Assembly (NCBI RefSeq): GCF_002163875.1
Contig: NZ_CP019333.1
Span: forward strand, 1,184,864 to 1,248,863
Origin: Gilvibacter sp. SZ-19
Lineage (GTDB): Bacteria; Bacteroidota; Bacteroidia; Flavobacteriales; Flavobacteriaceae
Direction: 5' to 3'
Length of the DNA stretch: 64,000 nt
Made by a program: the position numbers and the translations under genes. The notes below the pieces were generated by a model, which was given only the letters and a program-made list of their open reading frames with translations, ran no database searches and had not been told where the DNA came from. The stretch's first letter is position 1. Each line of letters begins with the position of its first letter. Below are positions 16,904 to 24,966 of the stretch, piece after piece.

Positions 16904-17662
16904 TTATTTTTTTGGGGATTCCCCCTTGAATTTCTCGGTTAAAACTAATACAATAAACTTAAAATTACCCACCAGATAACGTTTCCACATCCGACCTGGT
17001 TCTTGCAAAAATCTATAGAACCATTCTAGGCCAGATCTTTGCATCCAAAGTGGCGCGCGCTTGGTTATCCCAGCAACCACATCAAAACTACCTCCTACTC
17101 CCATGATCATATTTACATTGGCCAATGCTTCACGGTTTTGATACAGGAAGTTTTCTTTTATTGGAGATGTAATGGCCACAAATAAGATCTGTGCCCCGCT
17201 TGCGGCAATATCTTTTGCAATTTGAGGCTCTTCTTCTTTGGTAAAATACCCGTTTCTGTAACCCGCTACAAGACTTTCGCCATACTGCTTTTTATAAATA
17301 GCAGCTACCTTGCTAACCACCTCTTCCTTAGCTCCAAATAGGTAGATCTTGTATTGCTTCTGATGGGCTAGAGCCACTAGATTTGCCATTAGGTCTATGC
17401 CGGCTACGCGCTCCTTTAGGGGTTGTTTCAAGAACTTGGAAGCCCAAATTACCGCCTGTCCATCTGCATTGATAAGGTCAGAATTGTTCACACTCTCCCG
17501 CAGTTCGGGATCGGATTGCATTTTTACGATCTTCCCGGCATTGACGGCTACGTGATGGATCTGTTTCTGAGCACTGATAGCCTCATCCACCAAGGCAATG
17601 GTCTGATCCATATCCAGATCGTGAATCTGCGTATTAAGCATGTGGATTTTTCTGGCAGTCAT
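16904..17662 (-). CDS. WecG/TagA/CpsF family glycosyltransferase (GT26)
   Basis: A 252-residue cytosolic transferase of the family that includes WecG (ManNAcA transferase) and TagA (ManNAc transferase). Visible motifs are VAVNAGKIVKMQSDPELRE, DLINADGQAVIWASKF, the RVAGIDLM stretch, the YLFGAKEEV strand, and the GVGGSFDVVAGITKRAP signature with RSGLEWFYRFLQEPGRMW near the C-terminus. Since wecB and wecC are in the same locus, UDP-ManNAcA is a plausible donor (inference). The start is the ATG at 17662: a longer frame to 17767 would cross the -7 box at 17687-17694 and adds a non-family N-terminus. Confidence 0.88.
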   Translation of the reverse strand: MTARKIHMLNTQIHDLDMDQTIALVDEAISAQKQIHHVAVNAGKIVKMQSDPELRESVNNSDLINADGQAVIWASKFLKQPLKERVAGIDLMANLVALAHQKQYKIYLFGAKEEVVSKVAAIYKKQYGESLVAGYRNGYFTKEEEPQIAKDIAASGAQILFVAITSPIKENFLYQNREALANVNMIMGVGGSFDVVAGITKRAPLWMQRSGLEWFYRFLQEPGRMWKRYLVGNFKFIVLVLTEKFKGESPKK

Positions 17663-17686
17663 GCAGTTCTCTTGTGGGCTCGCCGG

Positions 17687-17694
17687 CAAAAATA
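17687..17694 (-). promoter_or_regulatory. -7 box upstream of the GT26-ugd-uxs-wcaJ operon
   Basis: On the minus strand this reads TATTTTTG, an exact TAnnTTTG match, giving an RNA start about 18 bases before the ATG at 17662. The 135-base gap to the upstream radical SAM gene makes a promoter here likely, but no -33 box is evident. Confidence 0.4.
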
Positions 17695-17797
17695 CGAAAA
17701 CAGTGGTAGCTGAGCAGTATAAATCAGAAGGAGTTGCATTAAGGACGCGACAACATGGTAAAACCATAGAAAATCGGCCAGTTTAGCCTTGCAAAAT

Positions 17798-19234
17798 TTA
17801 CATTACCCCGTCGAAGGCTCGGGCGGCCTCATTGAGCTTTTTAGAATTGATCTGATGAACAACTTTTATGATCCCTTTCTTATATTTCAAATATGCTCGA
17901 GAACGGTAGAGATGATTAATTTGTCGAGCGTAGACCTGCTTGCGTTCCTCGGCAGTGAGTTCATCAATAATTGGCGTCTGATCATACATTTGGAAGCGAC
18001 ACAATTTGATACGCTCAAAACAATGTGCGTTCTTCTTTAGAAATTCTAAGGTTTGCTTTAAATCTGAGGCCTTCTCGTGGCGATAACCAATAAACATAGT
18101 TGCTCTTAAGCTGATCCCTGCCGCATACACATCATTTACGAACTGATCCAATCGCGCCACAGTGGTTCCTTTTTGCATATCGTCCAATAGAGGCTGTGAA
18201 GCAGTTTCAAGTCCAAAAGAAATACGAGTCAATCCTGCCTTTTTGGCCTTCATTAAAGTTTCTCCATCGAGCCCGTTGCGCTTTCTATTGTCAACATGAA
18301 CGGAACAGAACCAGATCGGATCATCTACAATTTGAGGAAGACCATCAATAACGCTATTCCAAACCTCAACATTGGAATTCATTTTAAGATCGGTAAATGC
18401 GAAAATATTAGTTCCTACTTGTTCACTTAGAGCTTTGAGATCTGCCAATACCTTTTCAGAAGATTGTGAGCGATACAAACGCCCGTTGACCAAAACCACA
18501 TCGCTGCAAAAGTTGCATTTACCCCAACTGCAGCCGCGACCTGACATATAAGGGATTATTCTGTTCGGGTACTTATCCCAAGGAAAATCACGATAATCGG
18601 GAACGGGCAATTGTTCCAGGTGTTTGAAAATATATGCGTTGCTTACTGCGGATTTTTCTCGGGAATACACCCCAGGATATTTGTAAATATCCTCACCTTG
18701 AAAATAATCATGGAGAAGTTTGCCTAGATAATCATCGATCTCGCTGCCGACCACAAACTCCACTCCATCTATGCTTAAAAATTGATCCACATGAGATTGA
18801 AGATTAAAGGCGGGGCCTCCGACAATGACCGGTATTCCTCTGCGCGTCGCTTCTGCAACGACTTTTTTACAAATGCTAAAATTCTCTGTATAGGTTGAGA
18901 TAAGCAAAAGATCTGTATCTGAATGCAATCGGTTTATAACAAAATTGGAGAGCTTACTTTTGTTCAGTATCCTTTCCTTGACGAAAGGAAACTTCTCTGC
19001 CTGCATAATGGCCCAACGGACCGGCTTTCGCTGGCTAAAAATCAAACGTGCTTTGTAATAATCGATCTTGGTCTCTACCTTTTCGCGTTCACGATATTTA
19101 ATGCCATTGCTCAACGGGCTTATAAACTCCAAATCAAAACCGGCATCGCGAATATATCGAGCCACCAAACCCATAGAAATGGTTGGGTAGTAGGAGAAAT
19201 TATTGAGGTCAACTAAAGTGATGCGTTTTCCCAT
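17798..19234 (-). CDS. B12-binding-like radical SAM protein
   Basis: A 478-residue protein with a Rossmann-like N-terminal domain (about 1-175) of the type that precedes radical SAM domains in cobalamin-dependent enzymes (IPVIVGGPAFN, VEFVVGSEIDDYL). It lacks the usual DxHxxG cobalamin-ligand motif. The radical SAM core starts near 225, with cluster ligands C235, C240 and C243 in GRGCSWGKCNFCSD. The spacing is therefore C-x4-C-x2-C instead of C-x3-C-x2-C. FGLETASQPLLDDMQKGT and TMFIGYRHE are typical later core motifs. Its substrate is unknown. Position between a Wzy-like gene and GT26 suggests modification of a sugar, lipid carrier or peptide tied to the polysaccharide. Start ATG 19234. Confidence 0.82.
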   Translation of the reverse strand: MGKRITLVDLNNFSYYPTISMGLVARYIRDAGFDLEFISPLSNGIKYREREKVETKIDYYKARLIFSQRKPVRWAIMQAEKFPFVKERILNKSKLSNFVINRLHSDTDLLLISTYTENFSICKKVVAEATRRGIPVIVGGPAFNLQSHVDQFLSIDGVEFVVGSEIDDYLGKLLHDYFQGEDIYKYPGVYSREKSAVSNAYIFKHLEQLPVPDYRDFPWDKYPNRIIPYMSGRGCSWGKCNFCSDVVLVNGRLYRSQSSEKVLADLKALSEQVGTNIFAFTDLKMNSNVEVWNSVIDGLPQIVDDPIWFCSVHVDNRKRNGLDGETLMKAKKAGLTRISFGLETASQPLLDDMQKGTTVARLDQFVNDVYAAGISLRATMFIGYRHEKASDLKQTLEFLKKNAHCFERIKLCRFQMYDQTPIIDELTAEERKQVYARQINHLYRSRAYLKYKKGIIKVVHQINSKKLNEAARAFDGVM

Positions 19235-19295
19235 ACAGGAATGATTAATGAATTAGCTCTCTGAAGTTAACAAAGAAATTCGAATATCCTGCGAA

Positions 19296-20450
19296 TCAAG
19301 ATTTCTGTGTTGTGATGGCAAGCTTAACAAATAGCAGGAAAAGCGGAATACTGGTGTATATAAAAAAGTTGCCAGCGAAAAGAACCATAAGCCCAAGGAT
19401 TAAAAAATAGGCCAATTGGGGCCAGGTGAGCTTAAAATCAAAGTAAGTCTTTAAATACGTGAAAAGATAGATCAGCCCGCCAAAGAATCCCCAGAAAAAG
19501 AAAAGGTCAATTAAATCGAGTTGAGAACGCAAGGAGAAATCCGAAACACCTCCAAAGAAATAGTTACTCCACTGCCAATTGTCGGTGACATAAGGCAAGG
19601 TCTGATTGACCAATAACTGATCGCGATAGGAAAGTAAAGCCGCCCAAAAACCTTCTTGTTCTCTAATCTGAGCAAATTCTGGAACCTGATAAAGTAAAAT
19701 ATACAGGGCTCCAAGCAAACAAAGCGCGCCGGCTGGCAACAAGAATTTCCAATACTTCTTGTAATGATCAAATAATATCAAGAATCCGAACAATACCATA
19801 CCCAGATACAAACTCTTGGTTCCGGCTAAAACACTTCCCGCCACGACTACCCAAAAACGCCATTGCTTTAATGCTGCTATCCCATAGTGAAAATAGTAGT
19901 ATCCGAGAGCTGCAAAAAAAGCATATGAAGCTGTGGCAGAGGTTACCAAAAAACCGTTGTAACCAAAACGATCGCCCATATAGGTATGAACGACATACCA
20001 ATCGGCAAGTATTCCCGCCAAAACAAACGCTAGATTTATAACAAAAAACCACTCAAAGAGCATGAGGAATGTTTGAACACCGCGCTTATCTGTAGGGTAG
20101 CTTGCAAAAAATCCGAAGAACACTAAAGGCAGCACAAAACGACCAAAGGTCAACCAATTGGAATAGGCGAAAGCTGGATCTAAAGTGAATTGACCTATTA
20201 AAAAGGTGCCAAAAAGCGAAGCGAGTAAGAAAATAAGCCGTTTGCTCGACTTATAATTCAACAATAGACCAAAGAGCATGACAATCAAAACAACACCCTT
20301 GAAACCCTTTTGAAAATCGCTTGTATTATTTGAATATCGTAAGTATTTCGAATAGAATTCTATAACTATAAAACTCACCAAAACAAAAAGCAAAGCCCAG
20401 CGCTTTAAAAAAGTACTTATAGAAATTCTTTGTAGATGATTGCTCTGCAT
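19296..20450 (-). CDS. Polytopic membrane protein, Wzy-like (weak)
   Basis: A 384-residue inner-membrane protein with about ten to eleven hydrophobic helices and a large loop near 260-310. That loop contains PEFAQIREQEGFWAALLSYRDQL. Helix count, size and place between glycosyltransferase and radical SAM genes fit an O-antigen polymerase-like protein, but no conserved Wzy/WaaL signature such as HN-x-YL is clear. It could instead be an unrelated export or anchoring protein. The start is the ATG at 20450; the in-frame TTG at 20462 is less favoured. It begins 21 bases after the GT4 stop and is part of the same minus-strand run. Confidence 0.55.
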   Translation of the reverse strand: MQSNHLQRISISTFLKRWALLFVLVSFIVIEFYSKYLRYSNNTSDFQKGFKGVVLIVMLFGLLLNYKSSKRLIFLLASLFGTFLIGQFTLDPAFAYSNWLTFGRFVLPLVFFGFFASYPTDKRGVQTFLMLFEWFFVINLAFVLAGILADWYVVHTYMGDRFGYNGFLVTSATASYAFFAALGYYYFHYGIAALKQWRFWVVVAGSVLAGTKSLYLGMVLFGFLILFDHYKKYWKFLLPAGALCLLGALYILLYQVPEFAQIREQEGFWAALLSYRDQLLVNQTLPYVTDNWQWSNYFFGGVSDFSLRSQLDLIDLFFFWGFFGGLIYLFTYLKTYFDFKLTWPQLAYFLILGLMVLFAGNFFIYTSIPLFLLFVKLAITTQKS

Positions 20451-20471
20451 AATTGCGTTCAACTGCTATGT

Positions 20472-21551
20472 TCACAAATCAAGAGCTTTTGCTATGATCT
20501 GCTCGGCATAAGAAACATCGTATTGTTTAATCTTTTCTGAGGTGTGCATCATGGCTCTAACTACCTCTTTTTGCTGGTAACAGTACACCAGTTTTTGTGC
20601 GAGATCATTGACGTCTTGGGCTTTGAATAAAACTTTATTGTCAAAATCTTCTAACAGGTTCTTGTTTTCTTTTATATCTGAGGATAAGATAGCCATTTTA
20701 GCGGCTATGGCTTCTTTTAAAACAATGGGTGAATTCTCAAAATACGATGGAAAAACAAAAACCGAACTGCGTTTGAATTGCTCGAATTTTTGCGGTCCCA
20801 TTTGTGGTCCATGAAACTGAAAATGGGTCAAATCGTGCTGTTTAATTTTGCTGCGGATCTGCGCCTCAAATAGCTCGTTTTCAAAAGCGCCCAACACTTC
20901 TATTTTCAAACCTTTAAGCTGATCTTTAGCTAGAATGACTGCATCGACCAAGGTTTCAAAACCTTTCTTTTCTGACAATCTGCCAACATAGAGGAACTTG
21001 TGCTCTTTCTTATCGATATGATTCTCAAAATCATTGTAAGTCACAAAATTCTCGAGTACAACTAGCTTCTCTGGTCTTATGTACTTTGAATAAAATCGTT
21101 TGTGGTGTTTTTCAGAAAGAACAAAAACAACATCTCCTAAACCAACGATCTTGGTGAAAAGCTTGAGTTTAAACCCACTTAAGAAAAGATCGCCACTTGT
21201 CTTAGCGTGCAAATGTACCACTAGCTGGCCGGACTTGAGCTTCAACAATAATATATAAACGGCCTCCCTTAGAAAAGAGATATTGGGCACCACAAAGACA
21301 TTGGCAATTGCAATTCGGTTCTTAAGAATAAAGGCCAAGAATTTAGCAATATTCTTAATGAAATGGACCAATTCACCCAAACCTTTACGCTTATAAAGAT
21401 CTGCATTAATGCTTTTCTTGGAGTTGTCTAGGGTTATGATTTCACTATCCGGGGCCAAGCGCTTTACAATCTCTTGTGCGCGGATATTTGCTAAAGCAAC
21501 ACCGCCGACCGGGGGCGGTAAAGGTCCTATGAACGCGATCTTCTTAGCCAA
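20472..21551 (-). CDS. Glycosyltransferase family 4
   Basis: A 359-residue GT-B retaining glycosyltransferase. The N-terminus KKIAFIGPLPPPVGGVALANI is the characteristic glycine/proline-rich loop of this GT4 group. The C-terminal domain has FLYVGRLSEKKGFETLVDA (donor-phosphate binding), LKIEVLGAF and VFPSYFENSPIVLKEAIAAKMAILSSD with the EX7E-type region. The start appears to be TTG at 21551; no ATG occurs near the conserved N-terminus. The start overlaps the end of the upstream Wzy-like gene by 8 bases. The donor sugar is unknown. Confidence 0.88.
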   Translation of the reverse strand: MAKKIAFIGPLPPPVGGVALANIRAQEIVKRLAPDSEIITLDNSKKSINADLYKRKGLGELVHFIKNIAKFLAFILKNRIAIANVFVVPNISFLREAVYILLLKLKSGQLVVHLHAKTSGDLFLSGFKLKLFTKIVGLGDVVFVLSEKHHKRFYSKYIRPEKLVVLENFVTYNDFENHIDKKEHKFLYVGRLSEKKGFETLVDAVILAKDQLKGLKIEVLGAFENELFEAQIRSKIKQHDLTHFQFHGPQMGPQKFEQFKRSSVFVFPSYFENSPIVLKEAIAAKMAILSSDIKENKNLLEDFDNKVLFKAQDVNDLAQKLVYCYQQKEVVRAMMHTSEKIKQYDVSYAEQIIAKALDL

Positions 21552-22746
21552 AGTGAAATTTGCCTTTTAGATGTTTTATATAAATAAAAGCCAAGAAAGC
21601 AAACAGCCAATAACTAGCCAAGGCTCGAACTGCAAATCCGTTACTAATTGCCGAGGTAAGCAAATAGCCAACAATTAACACTACAAAGAGGATGTGATTG
21701 CGCTTTACTAAAAACAGCAGGGAAACAATCAGCAATAAAAAAACCAAAAGATAAATCGCCCCATTCTCAACAAAAAAGGTCAGGTAATCGTTGTGAGAGC
21801 CTTTGGTATCATACCACCACTCCGTGGTTCTTACATAGTCAGCTCCCCGACCGCGACCAAAGAGGTATTCTGTGAATGAATAGTCCTTTAAAATTTCAAA
21901 TTTCTTGGTATACATGGTGAGTCGTCCAGAAGAAAATCTGTCGAAATCAAAACCCTTTAAACTCGGTATTAGACCCAATAACAGTAATGGAGATAAGGCT
22001 ATCAACCGTACATAGGTGTTTTTAATGAAGTCGTCTCGCAAATAAAGGGCAACAGCAATATATAGCATATAGAATACCATAATTGTTCTTACACCATATC
22101 CAAAGGTTAAAAAGGCAAAGCTCAATCCAAAAAAGGAAATTAAAACAAAGATGTTCTTTCTCAGAAAATAAGACAGCACTACAAAACAGATGGTCAGCAC
22201 ATAACTGTGGGTGTGCAAGCCCGAGAAATATACGGGCAATCTGTAAGCGCCGCGATTAAAACTCTGATTGAAAAAGACCAGGGCAAAAACAATAAGAACA
22301 CTAAAAAATACCAAAGCTCTTTTAAGCAACACTTCCATGTCCTTGTCAGTTCGTTTGTAGTGCACTACTAAAACGCAGAAAAACAATATAGGAGCTGCAA
22401 TTTTCAAGGTGTATTTAATGGAGCCCAAGAAATCGGCCTCGGAGGTCAACATGGTCACCAAATTTAGTCCTAACATAATTCCGATGAGCAGCAGTGGTAA
22501 ACGCAAAACACCCAATGATCTATAACTCAATGCCAGATAGGTGCCCATGGCTGGCAGGAGCAAGAATTCTATCATTTCTGAGGTATTCTTTGGCAGGCCA
22601 AGCGGGTTGAATTTTAAATAATTAGGCATCAAATTTCTGAGCCACCACCCGAGTTCAACATTGAGGTATGAAAACAAGAACTTCAATGCCATCAAGGCAA
22701 TGATAAGCCCAAAAAGCTTAGTGTATATGTCTATTCGTTTACTCAA
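21544..22746 (-). CDS. O-antigen polymerase/ligase-like membrane protein
   Basis: A 400-residue inner-membrane protein with about eleven to twelve helices. A large periplasmic loop near 280-325 carries LFGRGRGADYV...SHNDYLTFFVENG. A His-Asn pair before YL-x-x-x-x-x-x-G is the usual hallmark of Wzy/WaaL proteins. It probably polymerises or ligates lipid-linked glycan at the periplasmic face. The predicted start is TTG at 22746, overlapping the TGA of the LamG lipoprotein gene by 4 bases (TTGA). The first Met is 18 codons in and would cut off part of the first helix. It is one of three such proteins in the locus. Confidence 0.72.
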   Translation of the reverse strand: MSKRIDIYTKLFGLIIALMALKFLFSYLNVELGWWLRNLMPNYLKFNPLGLPKNTSEMIEFLLLPAMGTYLALSYRSLGVLRLPLLLIGIMLGLNLVTMLTSEADFLGSIKYTLKIAAPILFFCVLVVHYKRTDKDMEVLLKRALVFFSVLIVFALVFFNQSFNRGAYRLPVYFSGLHTHSYVLTICFVVLSYFLRKNIFVLISFFGLSFAFLTFGYGVRTIMVFYMLYIAVALYLRDDFIKNTYVRLIALSPLLLLGLIPSLKGFDFDRFSSGRLTMYTKKFEILKDYSFTEYLFGRGRGADYVRTTEWWYDTKGSHNDYLTFFVENGAIYLLVFLLLIVSLLFLVKRNHILFVVLIVGYLLTSAISNGFAVRALASYWLFAFLAFIYIKHLKGKFHFG

Positions 22747-23507
22747 TTTTCGAGTTTAAATTTACTCAATTCAAACGCATCGTTGAAGGGTGCAATATTT
22801 GAGTAGTTGTTTACGCTGAGCGAATAGATTTGATCTTCTGTGAGTACTTGATTGAACATGTCAAGATTGCGAAGATTTCCGACATATTGATTGACAAAAT
22901 CTCCAGAAGTATTCAACACTCCAAGAAGTAATTCATTAGTGTCTAACTCAAAATCCTCCTTAAAATCGAACTCCTGATAAAGTTCTGCATTGACATAAAT
23001 AGCAATCTTACCTCCTTGTTTGTTCATCGAAAAAAAGTAATAGCGCCCCATCTCTAAACGAGGTAGATCGAAATAAGTTCTCGAGGGTTCGTTCCCTAGG
23101 GTATTGTCTTTAGCGCTAAAGTTATGACTGTTCAAGCTACCGCCAATTCGGAATCCGCTGAAGCCGATACTTAAATGCTTATATGACCGGTGGGTATCTA
23201 CCGCTCTGAGCACAGTCTGAGTACGTCCGCCCACGTCTGAAGTAAGTCGAAACCAAAAAGAAATGTTCATTTCTCGCTCTAACCCACTTAGAGAATCTAT
23301 GCGCAACCAAGAGGGTTCGGCCAAGCTGTCGAAAGTAGCTCCTTTTTGATCAAAATTAACCGCCTGCGATCTCAGCTCGGCTTTTTCTGTTAATGTATAG
23401 GAATATAGTGATTCTGGAACCTCGACCAATTTTCGCATCCTTTTCTCATGGCTACATGCACCAAGGCTTAAGGTAAAGACTACAATTAAAAGCTTAAACC
23501 TGCTCAT
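22743..23507 (-). CDS. LamG-like lipoprotein of the polysaccharide locus
   Basis: A 254-residue secreted protein. It starts MSRFKLLIVVFTLSLGACS, a lipoprotein signal peptide with lipobox LGAC. The rest resembles a concanavalin A/LamG beta-sandwich (about 45-230): MNISFWFRLTSDVGGRTQTVLRAVD, YYFFSMNKQGGKIAIYVNAELYQEF, LLLGVLNTSGDFVNQYVGNLRNLDMFNQVLTEDQI. Such domains bind carbohydrates. It is sandwiched between, and overlaps, two O-antigen polymerase/ligase-like genes (14 and 4 bases), so it is probably part of their assembly or export step. The ATG at 23507 is chosen because a longer TTG start would spoil the signal peptide. Confidence 0.75.
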   Translation of the reverse strand: MSRFKLLIVVFTLSLGACSHEKRMRKLVEVPESLYSYTLTEKAELRSQAVNFDQKGATFDSLAEPSWLRIDSLSGLEREMNISFWFRLTSDVGGRTQTVLRAVDTHRSYKHLSIGFSGFRIGGSLNSHNFSAKDNTLGNEPSRTYFDLPRLEMGRYYFFSMNKQGGKIAIYVNAELYQEFDFKEDFELDTNELLLGVLNTSGDFVNQYVGNLRNLDMFNQVLTEDQIYSLSVNNYSNIAPFNDAFELSKFKLEN

Positions 23508-24744
23508 CAGTAGAAAATTTACTTCCAAAAATCAACATGACCAACAAAAGGTAAAAGGAAATTCCCCAAGAGCGCTCTAAAATAGATTCGGTGAGACCGG
23601 CCATGATAAAACTAAAGGCAAAAAACAGCAGTATAGGATGACCCCAAGCTGCCCGAATCAACACGATCAACAAAGCCAAAAAGACTAATCCTCCTAGAAG
23701 TCCAAAGGTGCTCAAATATTCAAGAAATTGATTGTGGGCGTTGTAGTTGGCGTTGTATGCCACACTGTCTCGGTTGTCATAATAAGCTGCTTTTCGGTAG
23801 GTGTCTTCGGCTGCGGTCCCAGGCCCCAATAAGGGAAACTGTTTGAATACCACAATTGAGGCGCCAAAACGCTCAAATCGACCGTCTTTCTTACTAAAAA
23901 TGGTCTCTGATTCAAAGAGGTTTATGCTTTTAAAAATACGATCCCGCAGAAAATTATGGTCTTGCCAATAAGCCAGTGACCCCGCAGTTATAACAACAGC
24001 CGCCCCTAACACTATTAAGGCATACCGCTTGGTGTAAATCATATAAGCAAAAGTTCCAATCACAAGCGTAACTGTAGCAGTTCGGGCTAAAAGATTGAAC
24101 AAAAACAAAAGCAGGATCGCAGCCCAAATAAAATAGAGCAGCTTAGCTTTTTTAGTCGTGCTTCTAACAAACTCGGTGATCAAAAAGAAAATGGCTATAG
24201 CCGTGAACATCCCCAAATAAGGTGTATGGATATCAATTCTGCCCGAGAGTTCGTGATAGGCGAACCTTGGAGTAAACAGATCGCCTAAATCATAACCCGT
24301 GCTATACATTTCTGCCAGCGTTAAGCTCCAACAGATTAGGGCAGCTGCCAAGCATCCAATAGCCAGGGCATAAACTAATCGCTTTAGGTACGCACTAAAG
24401 AAGCCCGGAGCATACAATACGGCTGGGATAATCAAGGCCAGAGGCACCAATCGGCCCAGATCTTTAAACCCAGCGGCAGGCTCGGTAGTGTAAAGACATC
24501 CGATAAGGGTAATTAGCAATGGTCCTACTAGAAGCAAAAACAATGGGAATCGTCGCTTCAATATAGTTAAGAGCTCCTTCGGATCGTTAAGTAAAATCTT
24601 CAGTGTGAATCCAATGAAGAAAACCGTAAACAACAGGTTATTGACAAATAGATTAAGCGGCAATGAAACAATCGAACCCAAAAGCAACCACTGCAATACA
24701 GTATCGTTTAAAAAGCGATTGTAAAGGGTTAGTATCGTATTCAA
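23494..24744 (-). CDS. O-antigen ligase/polymerase-like membrane protein
   Basis: A 416-residue inner-membrane protein with about twelve helices. A large loop near 270-345 includes FPLLGPGTAAEDTYRKA and NAHNQFLEYLSTFGLLGGLVF, the clearest HN-x-x-L-E/G-x-x-G signature of the WaaL/Wzy_C superfamily among the three related proteins here. An earlier LARTATVTLVIG motif also fits that family. It probably transfers or polymerises undecaprenyl-linked glycan. The start is TTG at 24744: an in-frame stop about 40 bases upstream leaves no ATG. A -7 box (24833-24840) and inverted repeats lie in the divergent region shared with the flippase gene. Confidence 0.75.
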   Translation of the reverse strand: MNTILTLYNRFLNDTVLQWLLLGSIVSLPLNLFVNNLLFTVFFIGFTLKILLNDPKELLTILKRRFPLFLLLVGPLLITLIGCLYTTEPAAGFKDLGRLVPLALIIPAVLYAPGFFSAYLKRLVYALAIGCLAAALICWSLTLAEMYSTGYDLGDLFTPRFAYHELSGRIDIHTPYLGMFTAIAIFFLITEFVRSTTKKAKLLYFIWAAILLLFLFNLLARTATVTLVIGTFAYMIYTKRYALIVLGAAVVITAGSLAYWQDHNFLRDRIFKSINLFESETIFSKKDGRFERFGASIVVFKQFPLLGPGTAAEDTYRKAAYYDNRDSVAYNANYNAHNQFLEYLSTFGLLGGLVFLALLIVLIRAAWGHPILLFFAFSFIMAGLTESILERSWGISFYLLLVMLIFGSKFSTDEQV

Positions 24745-24812
24745 ATTTATTGAGTCGCTGCTTAATTGCTTACTAGATGCACATTTTTACGAAAGGTTGT
24801 TTGCCATAGGCA

Positions 24813-24861
24813 AGAATTCCGCAATGCTGGGTCAAATGTAGTCAATTGTATATGGAATTCT
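24813..24861. repeat. Inverted repeat around the wzy-like promoter
   Basis: AGAATTCC (24813-24820) and GGAATTCT (24854-24861) are exact 8-base inverted arms that flank the minus-strand -7 box at 24833-24840. A smaller palindrome, TTGCC-ATA-GGCAA, adjoins at 24801-24813. Together they could be operator half-sites in the divergent wzy-like/wzx intergenic region. Confidence 0.35.
24833..24840 (-). promoter_or_regulatory. -7 box upstream of the minus-strand wzy block
   Basis: On the minus strand this reads TACATTTG, an exact TAnnTTTG match. It is about 90 bases before the TTG start at 24744 and could drive the wzy-like, LamG, wzy-like, GT4 run. No clear -33 box. Confidence 0.4.
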
Positions 24862-24899
24862 AAAAATGGCAAGCAAATCGTTGCTGCCACAAATTTGAG

Positions 24900-24907
24900 T
24901 ACTTTTG
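24900..24907 (+). promoter_or_regulatory. -7 box upstream of wzx
   Basis: TACTTTTG, an exact TAnnTTTG match, with a TTG 16 bases upstream (24881-24883), somewhat short of ideal. It would start RNA near 24914, about 53 bases before the GTG start of the flippase gene. Confidence 0.4.
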
Positions 24908-24966
24908 ACAAATTTCCGCGCAACCATCGTGGCAAAAATCCATCCAACTAACTAAACAGGTCGGGA

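Noticed and set aside
17663-17767. Extended N-terminus of the GT26 protein
   Set aside because: The extension covers an exact -7 box, has an unlike, cysteine-rich sequence, and precedes a good ATG at the family start.
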